Below, piece by piece: positions 17,312 to 26,297 of a stretch of 64,000 nt of DNA (position 1 is the stretch's first letter; each line of letters starts with the position of its first letter). A program made the position numbers and the translations under genes. The stretch comes from Muribaculaceae bacterium (GTDB lineage Bacteria; Bacteroidota; Bacteroidia; Bacteroidales; Muribaculaceae). The notes under the pieces were generated by a model. The model saw nothing but the letters and a program-made list of their open reading frames with translations, had not been told where the DNA came from and did no database searches. The stretch lies in the NCBI GenBank assembly GCA_017399915.1, contig JAFQAS010000058.1, positions 1 through 64,000 on the forward strand, written 5' to 3'.

Positions 17312-18739
17312 ATGAAAAGATATTCGATTTTTGTATTAGTGTTATTTATAGCGACATTTGTATCGGCGCAAAAAAAGAGTATAGCAATTTTGTCGGTAAA
17401 TGATATGCATGCTTCGATAGAGCGAATGCCTAAATTTGCTGCTATTGTAGATAGTTTGAGGGGTGTTTATCCCGATTTGCTAATTTTTTCTGCAGGGGAT
17501 AATCGCACCGGAAATGCTCTAAATGATCAACATGCCGAACCATCTCGACCGATGACTCAGTTGATGAATGCTGTGGGATTTAATGCTTCAACAATAGGAA
17601 ATCATGAGTTTGATTCTAAAATAGATGGTTTTAGAACCCAGTTAATTCAATCAAACTTTCCTTATTTATGTGCCAATATAGAGAAACATGATTCTCTCCG
17701 AATATTTACTTATCCATATAAAATTTTTGAAGTAGATGGAGTGAAAATAGGCGTGTTAGGTATAGTTCAAACAGGCGCAAATAATGTTCCTGACACCCAT
17801 CCAAGCAATGTCAAAGGAATGAATTTTCCCGATGAAATAGAAACGATATCAAAGTATTCATGGCTTCGCGACCACTGTGATGTGGAAATTTTGTTAACTC
17901 ATTGTGGATATGAAAATGATACAATTTTTGCTCGTAAGTTTCCTCATTATGACGCAATTATCGGAGGACACTCGCATACTCGAGTAGGTGATAATCAAAT
18001 TCATAATGGAGTGCTAATTACGCAAGCCGAAAATAAATTGAAATGTGCGACATTGTCGGTTTTTGTTGTGGAAAATGGAAAAGTGATTGAGAAATCATCA
18101 AAACTCATCAATGTGGCAAATTATAATAAAGAAAATAGTGAGATTGCTGCGATGGTTAAAGAATATAGCAATAATCCCGAATTGAAAAAGGTTCTCACAC
18201 AGGTGGCTACTCCATTTACTAAATATGAAGAACTTGGATGTATGATGACCGATGCGTTGTGTGCGCAATTAAAGTGTGATGTAGCATTGCAAAATAGTGG
18301 AGGAGTACGTTATGATAGTTTGGCGGTAGGTCCTATGACTGTTGATGATGCATTGAGATTAGACCCATTTGGCAACGAAGCGGTATTGGTAAAACTAAAT
18401 GGCAAAGAATTGGCTGATTTATTGATCGATTGTCGTCGTATTGACGAACTGCGAGTCGCTTATGTTTCTGGGATTAAATATACTATAACTTATAGCAAAA
18501 GTAATCCTGAAAAAGTGATAAGTATAAAACTGTTTGATGAAAATGGTAAGAAATTAGACATGAATAAGGAATATGTTGTAGCAATGAATAGTTATATTTC
18601 ATCAATGGTTACATTTGAGCATCGAAATCCATTTGAGAATGTTTATAAACCATGTTCTGATCTTATGATGGATTATTTGCGCGCACAAAAATCAATAAGT
18701 TATCAAGGAATTACTCGTGTAACTGAAATCGCTAAATAG
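17312..18739 (+). CDS. UshA-like bifunctional metallophosphatase/5'-nucleotidase
   Basis: A 475-residue exported nucleotidase that releases phosphate from nucleotides. I place the start at 17312, where a signal peptide begins (MKRYSIFVLVLFIATFVSAQ); the longer frame from the TTG at 17240 lacks one. The calcineurin-like N-terminal domain shows SVNDMHA, FSAGDNRTGN, TIGNHEFD and IIGGHSHT, the dimetal ligands of the family. The C-terminal 5'-nucleotidase domain (from about residue 290) has LQNSGGVRYD and DPFGNEAV. The length is close to UshA. A bidirectional terminator lies 50 bp downstream. Confidence 0.93.
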   Translation: MKRYSIFVLVLFIATFVSAQKKSIAILSVNDMHASIERMPKFAAIVDSLRGVYPDLLIFSAGDNRTGNALNDQHAEPSRPMTQLMNAVGFNASTIGNHEFDSKIDGFRTQLIQSNFPYLCANIEKHDSLRIFTYPYKIFEVDGVKIGVLGIVQTGANNVPDTHPSNVKGMNFPDEIETISKYSWLRDHCDVEILLTHCGYENDTIFARKFPHYDAIIGGHSHTRVGDNQIHNGVLITQAENKLKCATLSVFVVENGKVIEKSSKLINVANYNKENSEIAAMVKEYSNNPELKKVLTQVATPFTKYEELGCMMTDALCAQLKCDVALQNSGGVRYDSLAVGPMTVDDALRLDPFGNEAVLVKLNGKELADLLIDCRRIDELRVAYVSGIKYTITYSKSNPEKVISIKLFDENGKKLDMNKEYVVAMNSYISSMVTFEHRNPFENVYKPCSDLMMDYLRAQKSISYQGITRVTEIAK

Positions 18740-18790
18740 AGTTGTTATAGCGTTTTTGAACTAAAATAAAGGAAAGACTATATAATAAGC

Positions 18791-18820
18791 AAAAGGGTTG
18801 CCCATCGAAGCAACCCTTTT
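18791..18820. terminator. Bidirectional terminator
   Basis: AAAAGGGTTGC (18791-18801) pairs perfectly with GCAACCCTTTT (18810-18820). It separates the convergent nucleotidase and NAGPA-domain genes. Confidence 0.85.
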
Positions 18821-18844
18821 GTTGTAATTAGAGTATTTATAATA

Positions 18845-21541
18845 TTATTTCACAATCACTTTAGCAGTGTAAGGAGTGCCGTCGGCAGTTTTTGCTACTA
18901 CGATATACACGCCGTTTAATCCAGATGCATCAATTGTGTTGTCGGTGTCGTATGCCACCATTGAACCATTGATAGAGTAGAGCGAAGTAGAAACAGCATC
19001 GATGCCAGCAATATTGAGAGTGTTGCCATTAAGCGTCACACTCATTTTTGCTTCATTGCCAAGCATAACATCTTCAATGCCCGATGTAACAAGGCTGAAG
19101 GTATATTGAGCAGCAAGCTGTCCTGGCACGTATTGATATAACTTAACAGTGTATGTGTCAACAACCTCGGCTGTGATGCAGTTGGGGTTGGGAGTTCCCG
19201 AAGGAGTTGCTTGTGTAGTGAATTGAGCATCGTGAGTAGCAACAACCTTGTTGTTGGTGATGTCTACGATTTGGAAACCGTCAACATAAGCAGTCCCTAT
19301 TGGTTGTACATTGTAAAGAGTGCCATTAAGGGTGAAGAATGTACCACCTTGAGTGGTGTTGATGCCATTGTCGGGGTATGCCACGAAACTTGTGCCGTCG
19401 TTGTGATAGAAGTGCTTGTTGCCACGAACTCTCACGGCAAAGTTGTCGCCAAAGTTATCTTCCAAAGGCATTGCAAACGATTGACCATCGGCAGTGATGC
19501 CAACAGGAATTCCTCGTTGAGCTTTTTGCTCTCCATATTGAATGTAGAATTTAGCCACCGATGTAGCATCTTTAGGGAACATAAACATAATACCACCTTC
19601 GCCGTTCATAATGTTACCCACAATTTTTCCGAGATATTGCATTTGGTTAGCAGAAACACCATCGGGCATTGTTAGAGTCAAGTCTTGGAATGAGGTTCCT
19701 CCTGCAGGAAGCACTTTAAGTGCGGTGCAACCGGCAGTAAACATTGAGGTAGGGATTATAATATTACCGGCATCATCGCTTGTGATTGCAGTACCACCGG
19801 CCGATGTGATACCGGTATTTGTCAAGCCGTTAGCGTCCCAATAATATAATAATGAGTTTGCGTGGTCGTTGATGTAGATTTTGCCACCGAAACCGGTTGC
19901 CCAGCGAGTGTTGGTGTTGGCAGTAAGATGTCCTGATGTATGAGCCCAATCTTGAGTGAGTTTGTAGCCGGTAATTTCAACAGGAGTATCAGATGTTCCG
20001 GGATCTTCAGGAGTTTCAGTGTTAGAACCGGTAAGAGTTACAGTTTTAGAAGACGCTCCTTTAGATGAGATTGTGATATTGGCAGAGTGAGTGCCAATAG
20101 CAGTGGGCTTGTATGTAACTGTGATAGTTGCAGAAGCTGCACTTTGGCTGATTGAAGTTGATGAAATGCTAAATTGGTTAGCATTAGTGCCTGAGAGCGC
20201 GAGAGAGATGTCTCCACGCAAGTTTGCACCTGTTACAGTGAATGTTTTGGTTACAGGGGCATTATCGGTAGTGCTAAGCGATAATGAGGCAGAGCTTGTT
20301 GTGAGTGTAGCAGAAGGAAGTTTAACCACAAACAAACCATCGGCAACAGCACGAATGCCTCCGCCTGAGTTGTTTGTACTGGCATCGTTTACAAGTCCGC
20401 TACCGGTAATCCAAAATTGAGAAGAGCCACCGCCATCGAAGTTCATAGCATCGCTACAGCCAAGATTTTTCATTATGTCGCCGAGAACCTTACCGGTGCA
20501 GCCAGTGCTCCAACCTGAGCTGCGACCATCGACAACACACATGATGAGTTTTGTTTTGTCGGCATTGTAACCAACGGCCGTACGAGGTTGATTGCTTGAA
20601 ATAGCACCGAGATCATTGGCATAAGAGCTGATGCGAGTGCCGCCATCGAGAATCATCAATGAGCCGCCAAGAGCTTGAGAAGTTACCGGAGTAGTGATAT
20701 TACCGGCGTTATCTTTGATGTTGGCATTCATATATACTGTGATTTCAGTGCCAACAGTAAGACCTTTTACGTATGCGCCATTTTGAGTGCCTTTACCAAA
20801 CATTACAATCCCGTTTGAAGGAATTGTTACGTTCCCTGATGAAGGAGCGCTTGCTACTTTGTATTTCAAATATTTACCGGGAGTGAGTTTTGAACCGTTT
20901 ACCGGAGTGAGTTGCACTGCATATCCGCCCATGCCTGAAGTCTCTGAAGTAGAGCTGTTGCTTTCGGGTGTGTAGAAAATGATTTGTTCACCAACACCGG
21001 CATTTGATGCGGCAGTAGAAGTTGTATTGATAGCAGCAAAATCGGTCCAACCTTCAATGCCATTTACAGCACTACACCAACAAGTAATTTTGTTAAGATA
21101 GCCTGTTGTTGGAACATTATTTTCATCGAAAGTAATGGCATAATAGCCATCGCCACTAAATCCTTTGCGAGCTTCTCCATCTACAACTGTTAACCCTCCG
21201 GGAGTTTCGCTGCTGAAGAAACCACCGTTTGTGCCAACGATAGGAGTGGCATCGGTGATGCGTCCAGCCATAGTGCTCACGGTAGCGGTATTGGTGAGCT
21301 TGCTACCACCGGGCACTGCGCGCACAGCAATGTCCTCATTAGTTAAATCTGTGATTGTGTAGAAAATTCGCATATTGTGCGAACTGGTATAGACATGAGC
21401 GGCATGGTAAGTGACGCCTGTTGTCAATGTCTTTGTCGTAGTGACGTCAACGGTATAGTTTGTGCCGTTGAGAGTCCATGTCGCAGCTATTGCGCTAAAT
21501 TGCATAGCAATAGCCGCCAAACCTAAGTAAAACTTTTTCAT
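18845..21541 (-). CDS. Secreted phosphodiester glycosidase-domain (NAGPA/DUF2233) protein with Ig-like, propeller and T9SS-type sorting domains
   Basis: An 898-residue secreted protein. It has a signal peptide (1-20) and a NAGPA/DUF2233 domain at about 60-400 with its typical TNGGFFS, MCVVDGRSSGWSTG and NFDGGGSSQ motifs. In this family the domain removes sugar from phosphodiester-linked glycans. An Ig-like domain covers about 410-505 (VTYKPTAIGTHSANITI), then a propeller-like region (about 525-830). The C-terminal 70-residue sorting domain ends GLNGVYIVVAKTADGTPYTA, suggesting type IX export to the surface. The Ig-like, propeller-like and sorting modules recur in the giant amidase at 35822. 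The natural substrate is unknown. Confidence 0.85.
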   Translation of the reverse strand: MKKFYLGLAAIAMQFSAIAATWTLNGTNYTVDVTTTKTLTTGVTYHAAHVYTSSHNMRIFYTITDLTNEDIAVRAVPGGSKLTNTATVSTMAGRITDATPIVGTNGGFFSSETPGGLTVVDGEARKGFSGDGYYAITFDENNVPTTGYLNKITCWCSAVNGIEGWTDFAAINTTSTAASNAGVGEQIIFYTPESNSSTSETSGMGGYAVQLTPVNGSKLTPGKYLKYKVASAPSSGNVTIPSNGIVMFGKGTQNGAYVKGLTVGTEITVYMNANIKDNAGNITTPVTSQALGGSLMILDGGTRISSYANDLGAISSNQPRTAVGYNADKTKLIMCVVDGRSSGWSTGCTGKVLGDIMKNLGCSDAMNFDGGGSSQFWITGSGLVNDASTNNSGGGIRAVADGLFVVKLPSATLTTSSASLSLSTTDNAPVTKTFTVTGANLRGDISLALSGTNANQFSISSTSISQSAASATITVTYKPTAIGTHSANITISSKGASSKTVTLTGSNTETPEDPGTSDTPVEITGYKLTQDWAHTSGHLTANTNTRWATGFGGKIYINDHANSLLYYWDANGLTNTGITSAGGTAITSDDAGNIIIPTSMFTAGCTALKVLPAGGTSFQDLTLTMPDGVSANQMQYLGKIVGNIMNGEGGIMFMFPKDATSVAKFYIQYGEQKAQRGIPVGITADGQSFAMPLEDNFGDNFAVRVRGNKHFYHNDGTSFVAYPDNGINTTQGGTFFTLNGTLYNVQPIGTAYVDGFQIVDITNNKVVATHDAQFTTQATPSGTPNPNCITAEVVDTYTVKLYQYVPGQLAAQYTFSLVTSGIEDVMLGNEAKMSVTLNGNTLNIAGIDAVSTSLYSINGSMVAYDTDNTIDASGLNGVYIVVAKTADGTPYTAKVIVK

Positions 21542-21588
21542 TAATTTGAAATTATGATTAAAATTATGATTGTCAAAAAAAGAACGTG

Positions 21589-21596
21589 CAAAGGTA
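21589..21596 (-). promoter_or_regulatory. Promoter of the NAGPA-domain gene
   Basis: CAAAGGTA is TACCTTTG on the minus strand, 48 bp before the start codon. No clear -33 box. Confidence 0.6.
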
Positions 21597-21681
21597 GCAA
21601 TAATTTCCCGGAAAATCTAATGAAAAAGGTTAAATGTGAGAGTGTTGAGGTGTTGTGTAGTGTTGTTGTATGTTGGCTGAA

Positions 21682-22341
21682 TTATGGTGTTGCCAAGAAA
21701 TGATTTTGAATGAGCTGATTAAATGCTTCGGGGGAAATGTCGCAACTACAAGTATTTATATTTTCTTTGATAATACATTTTGACGAGTTAATCAAGAGAG
21801 AGGGTATGATGTAAAATTCATCGGGATTAGAAGGCGTTCCACCTATTCCTAACGCAAAAAATAATCGGCAATTCTTTGTTTTGGCAAAATCGCAGTATCG
21901 AGAAAATTGCTTGGAGAGATTGATTTTGCCATTGCCCCATGAAGAACGATATTTGCATTCTATGAAATATTCCACTTCAAATGATGATAGTTTATGCCGG
22001 AGGTGTAAATCGGGATATAGGTTTTCGGCAGCATATGTATTCCCTATGATTTTATCGCTTCGCCAAGCGAGCAGCTTGTATCGAGATTTATCCGTAATTA
22101 GAGAAACGACAAACTCTTCAAATCGTCGTCCCTTTATCTCATTTGTGGAGGCCAATTCCACTTCTTGTTGGGCGTCTTTGGTAAAAGCATAGGCTAAGCG
22201 ATAGAGCTTGTTCGTGTCAATGTGGTATTTATCGGCAAATTCTTTAAGTAGTTTGCGCTCATTATGAGAGATGACGCCATCTTTTGCCGTCATTTTGGCA
22301 ATCCACTTTATAGCCTCTTGTATTGAAATTTGTTGCTCCAT
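21682..22341 (-). CDS. TerB-like domain and PD-(D/E)xK nuclease-like domain protein
   Basis: A 219-residue cytosolic protein. Residues 1-65 look like a TerB-type helical domain (IAKMTAKDGVISHNERKLLKEF), known from tellurite-resistance and stress proteins. From about residue 70 a restriction-endonuclease-like fold follows: FEEFVVSL, then LYPDLHL (putative Asp) and YFIECKYRS (E-x-K core motif), then a Gln/Arg-rich helix. This is the arrangement of Mrr/NucS-like nucleases. The gene is monocistronic and starts 17 bp from a TATCTTTG box. Function may be DNA repair or defence; I cannot decide between them. Confidence 0.7.
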   Translation of the reverse strand: MEQQISIQEAIKWIAKMTAKDGVISHNERKLLKEFADKYHIDTNKLYRLAYAFTKDAQQEVELASTNEIKGRRFEEFVVSLITDKSRYKLLAWRSDKIIGNTYAAENLYPDLHLRHKLSSFEVEYFIECKYRSSWGNGKINLSKQFSRYCDFAKTKNCRLFFALGIGGTPSNPDEFYIIPSLLINSSKCIIKENINTCSCDISPEAFNQLIQNHFLATP

Positions 22342-22357
22342 GTAATTTTAATTTCTA

Positions 22358-22365
22358 CAAAGATA
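22358..22365 (-). promoter_or_regulatory. Promoter of the TerB/nuclease gene
   Basis: CAAAGATA is TATCTTTG on the minus strand, 17 bp before the start codon; the leader would be about 10 nt. Confidence 0.55.
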
Positions 22366-22547
22366 CAAAATAAAACATAAAGCGCATAAAGAACAATATC
22401 GAAGGTGTACATAAATAGTATGTAGAAAGGGGCAAATATTGGCAATATCTCGTCAAGGATTATAATACATGGGAGATTGTAGCCGATTGAAGGAGATGGG
22501 TGATTATTAGCTTGTTGTGGTTTAATTGTTTGACTAATAACAATAAA

Positions 22548-22573
22548 AAAGGAGAGCCGTTTGACTCTCCTTT
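22548..22573 (-). terminator. Terminator of tRNA-Lys
   Basis: A perfect 9-bp stem, AAAGGAGAG (22548-22556) with CTCTCCTTT (22565-22573), followed on the minus strand by a T-run. Confidence 0.8.
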
Positions 22574-22574
22574 G

Positions 22575-22647
22575 TGATCCGCCTGGGGCTCGAACCCAGG
22601 ACCCCATCCTTAAAAGGGATGTGCTCTACCTGCTGAGCTAGCGAATC
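22575..22647 (-). tRNA. tRNA-Lys (anticodon TTT)
   Basis: A 73-nt cloverleaf on the minus strand. The acceptor stem GATTCGC pairs with GCGGATC (one G-T) and the discriminator is A. The D arm has GCTCAGC..GGTAGAGC, the anticodon arm is CATCC-CTTTTAA-GGATG with anticodon TTT, and the T arm is CTGGG-TTCGAGC-CCCAG. CCA is not encoded. Confidence 0.95.
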
Positions 22648-22685
22648 TACCTTATTTGCACTAAGGTTTTCCCTCAAATGCGATG

Positions 22686-22717
22686 CAAAGGTAGACACTT
22701 TTTTTTACATGTGCAAA
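22686..22717 (-). promoter_or_regulatory. tRNA-Lys promoter
   Basis: TACCTTTG on the minus strand (22686-22693) with TTTG at 22714-22717, spacing 20 bp; both boxes match consensus. Confidence 0.8.
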
Positions 22718-22890
22718 TTTATCGGAAGGTTTTTTTGTTGTTTTTTACGGCAAAATTGTGAATTTAGTTGCTATGAGTTGATTGTTAGATAGTTGGTGGT
22801 CGTAAATTTTTTTATTTTTTTGAGTGAAAAATTAGAGGTAAATGATATTATGGAATTGATGTGTGGAAAATATTCAAGATTTATACCTGA

Positions 22891-23574
22891 TTAAGCTTCA
22901 TAATCATCATCGACTTCATATTTAGCACCATCATCATCGGCTTGCAGATACGACATATATTCGTCATAGGGGATAAATCGACCTCCCATTGATTTGAGGT
23001 GAGGCGTTTCGAGTTGGCAGTCGATGAGTGTGCCTCCATTAAGTTCCATCCAATGGGCGAGAGCTATAAGGGCAAGTTTCGAAGCGCTTGGCACTCGTGA
23101 AAACATACTCTCGCCAATGAAACAATTACCCATTAATACTCCATATAGTCCACCTACAAGCTTGTCGCCGTCCCACACTTCGACACTTGCAGCCCAGCCT
23201 TCGTGGTGCATGCGGGTGTAGGCTTCAATCATCTCTTCGCCCAACCATGCTCCTGGCTCATTGTAGCGTTTTTCGGAGCACCCACTTATAACGCCTTCAA
23301 AATCTTTGTTGATTGTAACGTTATAGCGTTGTTTGCGTATTAGAGAACGCATAGAGTGTGAGATGTGAATCTCGTTAGGGAATATTACAAAACGTTGCAG
23401 AGGACAAAACCACAAGCGTTGGTCGCGACGGAAGTCAGACCATGGAAATATTCCATTAGAATAGGCTAATAGTAATCTCTCGGTAGAAAGATCGCCTCCT
23501 ACAGCAAGTAACCCATCTTCCTCGCCAAGATATGGATCGGGAAATATTAATTCATCACATAGTTGAAATACCAT
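22891..23574 (-). CDS. aat: Leucyl/phenylalanyl-tRNA--protein transferase
   Basis: Attaches Leu or Phe from its aminoacyl-tRNA to proteins with N-terminal Arg or Lys, creating a destabilising N-terminus for ClpS/ClpAP. The 227-residue length and the motifs SNGIFPWSDF near residue 35, RLWFCPLQRFVIFP and HISHSMRS fit Aat. A mid-protein GVLMGNCFIGESMFS block forms the acyltransferase core. It starts 5 nt after the clpA stop in the order clpS-clpA-aat. The acidic tail (DDDGAKYEVDDDYEA) is longer than in E. coli. Confidence 0.95.
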   Translation of the reverse strand: MVFQLCDELIFPDPYLGEEDGLLAVGGDLSTERLLLAYSNGIFPWSDFRRDQRLWFCPLQRFVIFPNEIHISHSMRSLIRKQRYNVTINKDFEGVISGCSEKRYNEPGAWLGEEMIEAYTRMHHEGWAASVEVWDGDKLVGGLYGVLMGNCFIGESMFSRVPSASKLALIALAHWMELNGGTLIDCQLETPHLKSMGGRFIPYDEYMSYLQADDDGAKYEVDDDYEA

Positions 23575-23579
23575 ATCAA

Positions 23580-25841
23580 CTATTTTTTTAGAGTTAACGA
23601 TAGTTGATCGTTGGAAATTGAAATCTCGGCAACGCCTTTACTTTTCTTTGATAGTTTGCCAAAAAGAATTTCCTTGACAAGAAGAGGCTTGAGGTTATGA
23701 GTAATTACTCTCTCAATTTCGCGTGCTCCATATTTGGCCGAGAATCCGTTTTTGAGGAGCCATTCCCGGGCATCATTAGTGAGCGTGATTTCAATGTTGC
23801 GTTCATTTAATCGAGTGTTGAGCTCTGAGATCTTTTTGTCGAGAATCAATCGAGCCATATCGAGATTCATATCATTGAATACAACGATACTTGATAGACG
23901 ATTGATAAATTCGGGTTTAAAAGTCTTTTTTACTTCCGATAGCATAGCTTGTCCGGTAGTAACAGTTGATCCAAATCCCACTCCTGCCTGTTTGGCAAAT
24001 TGAGCGCCTGAATTAGAGGTCATGATTAAAATAACATGAGAAAAATCAACCTTTCGGCCACGGCTATCGGTTAGCGAGGCATAGTCCATCACTTGAAGCA
24101 ATGTGTCGAAAACTTTCTCGTGGGCTTTTTCTATTTCATCGAGGAGTAACACGCAATGAGGATTCTTGCGAACAGCCTCGGTGAGTCTACCTCCTTCTTC
24201 ATATCCAACATATCCGGGAGATGAACCAATAAGTTTCGACACACTATAGCGTTCGGAATATTCGCTCATATCAAATTTGTGTAGAGGTATGCCCAATTCA
24301 TTTGAAACAACTCTTGCTACCTCGGTCTTCCCGACACCAGTGGGGCCGACAAAAAGTAATGATGATTGAGGTTTGTGCTCATCGGTCAGTCCGGCGCGGG
24401 CTGTAAGAACCGCTTCTACAACTTGCTTTATAGCTTCATCTTGACCGAATATGTTATTGTGCATATTCTTTTCAAGGTTGCGAAGTGGGGTAGTGTCGTT
24501 ATCGTCGATAATCTTAGTTTTTACATTGCCCAATTGAGCTACAATCGAGTCGATGAGGTCTTTATTGATGGTTTGTTTTTTGTTTCCTTGAATAGGGTTT
24601 AATTCGCGATAAGCACCGGCCTCATCAAGAATGTCGATAGCGCTATCGGGAAGGGCTTTCCCTGAAAGAAAACGTTTGCTAAGTTTTACAATGCGATCAA
24701 TCACTCCGGGAGATATGCGAATGTTGTGATACTTTTCGTATTTATTTTTGACTCCTGTGAGAATCTCTATCGTTTCTTGTTGAGTAGGTTCTTCAATATC
24801 AATTCGTCGGAATCGTCGCAAGAAACGAGAGTGGCTATCAAGATGTCGTGTAATATCTTCAAATGTGGTGATTCCGATAAAACGCAAGCTCTCGTCATCA
24901 AGATACTGCATAAATAATCCGGTTAAATCTCTTGAACCATTTGCATCACCTTTGCTCCCTACAAGTGAGTGGATATCGTCGATTACTATAATGCCACCCC
25001 CCAAGGCTTTGATGCCGTTCATCACCGAGGTGATGCGCTGTTCGATCTCTCCATGATATTGGGCATTAGCGAGGACTGATGGGATAGATAATTCATAAAC
25101 GGGAAGTTGGGAGATTTTTGAGGGGAAACTATCGAGTTTTACGACAAATCCTTTTACAATAGCAGATTTTCCAACACCTGATTCTCCAACAATGAGAGCA
25201 TTGTTTTTATTGCAACGACACAATGCTTGAGCCAAGCGGTTCATCTCGTTGTTTCGCCCAATGATTGCTTTTGCGTTATTACCACGTAGAGGATTGAGGT
25301 CGGTGATGTATTTCATCCATTCAGTCGATGAAGCATCATAGGTAGAAGTATTATCCCAATTTATATTGTTTTCAACATCATATCCGCGAAGGCTCTGGCC
25401 GTCTATGCTCATTAAATATGTGAGCATTTCGCTTAATTTTTTGTCGGAAATGTTATTAGAAATGACGCTGTTACAAAGATTGTCGGGGGTGTTTATAATG
25501 GCGATAATAATAGCAGTGGCAGGAACGGGAACATCACCTTCGTGTTGAACGATTTTAATAGCCTCTTTAATCGCCTTGTTCATAAGGATTGATAATGATG
25601 GTTCGGTACAATCCTCACTCCTTGGCACAAGCTCGAATACGATTTCTTGTGTTTGGTCGGCGATAAATTTAAAATCGTTGAGAAATGGGTTGTTTGTATC
25701 ATTTTCGATGCAAAGTCGGCATGCTGCCATAATAAAATGTTCGGGCATCACAAATTCATGACACATAGTTGTGGCAATCAAACGTGCATCGTTGAGTATC
25801 TCTCTTGCAAATGGCGATAGTATTATATCTTTATTGGGCAT
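23580..25841 (-). CDS. clpA: ATP-dependent Clp protease ATP-binding subunit ClpA
   Basis: A 753-residue AAA+ unfoldase that feeds substrates to ClpP. The Clp N domain (about 1-145) is followed by AAA module 1 (VGESGVGKSAIV; IIVIDDIHSL) and module 2 (VGPTGVGKTEVA; CVLLLDEIEKA). The loop that docks ClpP is visible as VGF in KQAGVGFGS, so it should partner ClpP rather than act as a ClpB-type disaggregase; the long ClpB middle coiled coil is absent. clpS lies 19 nt upstream and aat 5 nt downstream. Confidence 0.96.
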   Translation of the reverse strand: MPNKDIILSPFAREILNDARLIATTMCHEFVMPEHFIMAACRLCIENDTNNPFLNDFKFIADQTQEIVFELVPRSEDCTEPSLSILMNKAIKEAIKIVQHEGDVPVPATAIIIAIINTPDNLCNSVISNNISDKKLSEMLTYLMSIDGQSLRGYDVENNINWDNTSTYDASSTEWMKYITDLNPLRGNNAKAIIGRNNEMNRLAQALCRCNKNNALIVGESGVGKSAIVKGFVVKLDSFPSKISQLPVYELSIPSVLANAQYHGEIEQRITSVMNGIKALGGGIIVIDDIHSLVGSKGDANGSRDLTGLFMQYLDDESLRFIGITTFEDITRHLDSHSRFLRRFRRIDIEEPTQQETIEILTGVKNKYEKYHNIRISPGVIDRIVKLSKRFLSGKALPDSAIDILDEAGAYRELNPIQGNKKQTINKDLIDSIVAQLGNVKTKIIDDNDTTPLRNLEKNMHNNIFGQDEAIKQVVEAVLTARAGLTDEHKPQSSLLFVGPTGVGKTEVARVVSNELGIPLHKFDMSEYSERYSVSKLIGSSPGYVGYEEGGRLTEAVRKNPHCVLLLDEIEKAHEKVFDTLLQVMDYASLTDSRGRKVDFSHVILIMTSNSGAQFAKQAGVGFGSTVTTGQAMLSEVKKTFKPEFINRLSSIVVFNDMNLDMARLILDKKISELNTRLNERNIEITLTNDAREWLLKNGFSAKYGAREIERVITHNLKPLLVKEILFGKLSKKSKGVAEISISNDQLSLTLKK

Positions 25842-25860
25842 TGTTTATTAGATTGTATGA

Positions 25861-26166
25861 TTATTTATGTGTTGTTACGGTGAGTTGTAATGGGAAGCCT
25901 TCGGCACGGGCAAGTGTTATCGCTTTATTCGCCTTAGAGTGAGCAATGTCATAAATATATGTGCCGGCAGTAGCTTCACCTTTTTCATGAACGTAGAGCA
26001 TTAGTTGAGTGGCTTCATTGATGTTTTTATTAAATATCTCAACAAGAATTTTCACCACAAATTCCATTGTAGTATAGTCGTCGTTGTGTATAACCACATC
26101 ATATAGAGGTGGCTTTCGTTGTCGAAAACGGGTAGATGTTCTTGAAGATGATTGTTGTTGTTCCAT
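25861..26166 (-). CDS. clpS: ClpS adaptor, N-degron recognin
   Basis: A 101-residue adaptor that binds proteins with Leu, Phe, Tyr or Trp at the N-terminus and delivers them to ClpA. Visible family features are LYDVVIHNDDYTTMEFVV (the NDD-T/M pocket), H in YVHEKGEATAG and a C-terminal ARAEGFPLQLTV. The first 20 residues form a flexible Gln/Ser/Arg-rich tail. It heads the clpS-clpA-aat operon. Its -7 box ends only 4 nt before the ATG, so the mRNA is probably leaderless. Confidence 0.96.
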   Translation of the reverse strand: MEQQQSSSRTSTRFRQRKPPLYDVVIHNDDYTTMEFVVKILVEIFNKNINEATQLMLYVHEKGEATAGTYIYDIAHSKANKAITLARAEGFPLQLTVTTHK

Positions 26167-26170
26167 AGTG

Positions 26171-26201
26171 CAAATTTAATTAATCTCTCGTGTTTGTGCA
26201 A
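26171..26201 (-). promoter_or_regulatory. Promoter of clpS-clpA-aat abutting the start codon
   Basis: TAAATTTG on the minus strand (26171-26178) with TTG at 26199-26201, spacing 20 bp. Only CACT separates the box from ATG. Confidence 0.7.
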
Positions 26202-26233
26202 CACTATAATGACATATCGTATTACATAAAAAT

Positions 26234-26263
26234 TAAGGAGTGATGAATTAACACCACTCCTTA
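26234..26263 (-). terminator. Terminator of the FadL-like gene
   Basis: TAAGGAGTG (26234-26242) pairs with CACTCCTTA (26255-26263). On the minus strand it is followed by AATTTTTATG. Confidence 0.75.
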
Positions 26264-26297
26264 GTTAATGATATGAAAAATCTATTAAAGGGGATTC

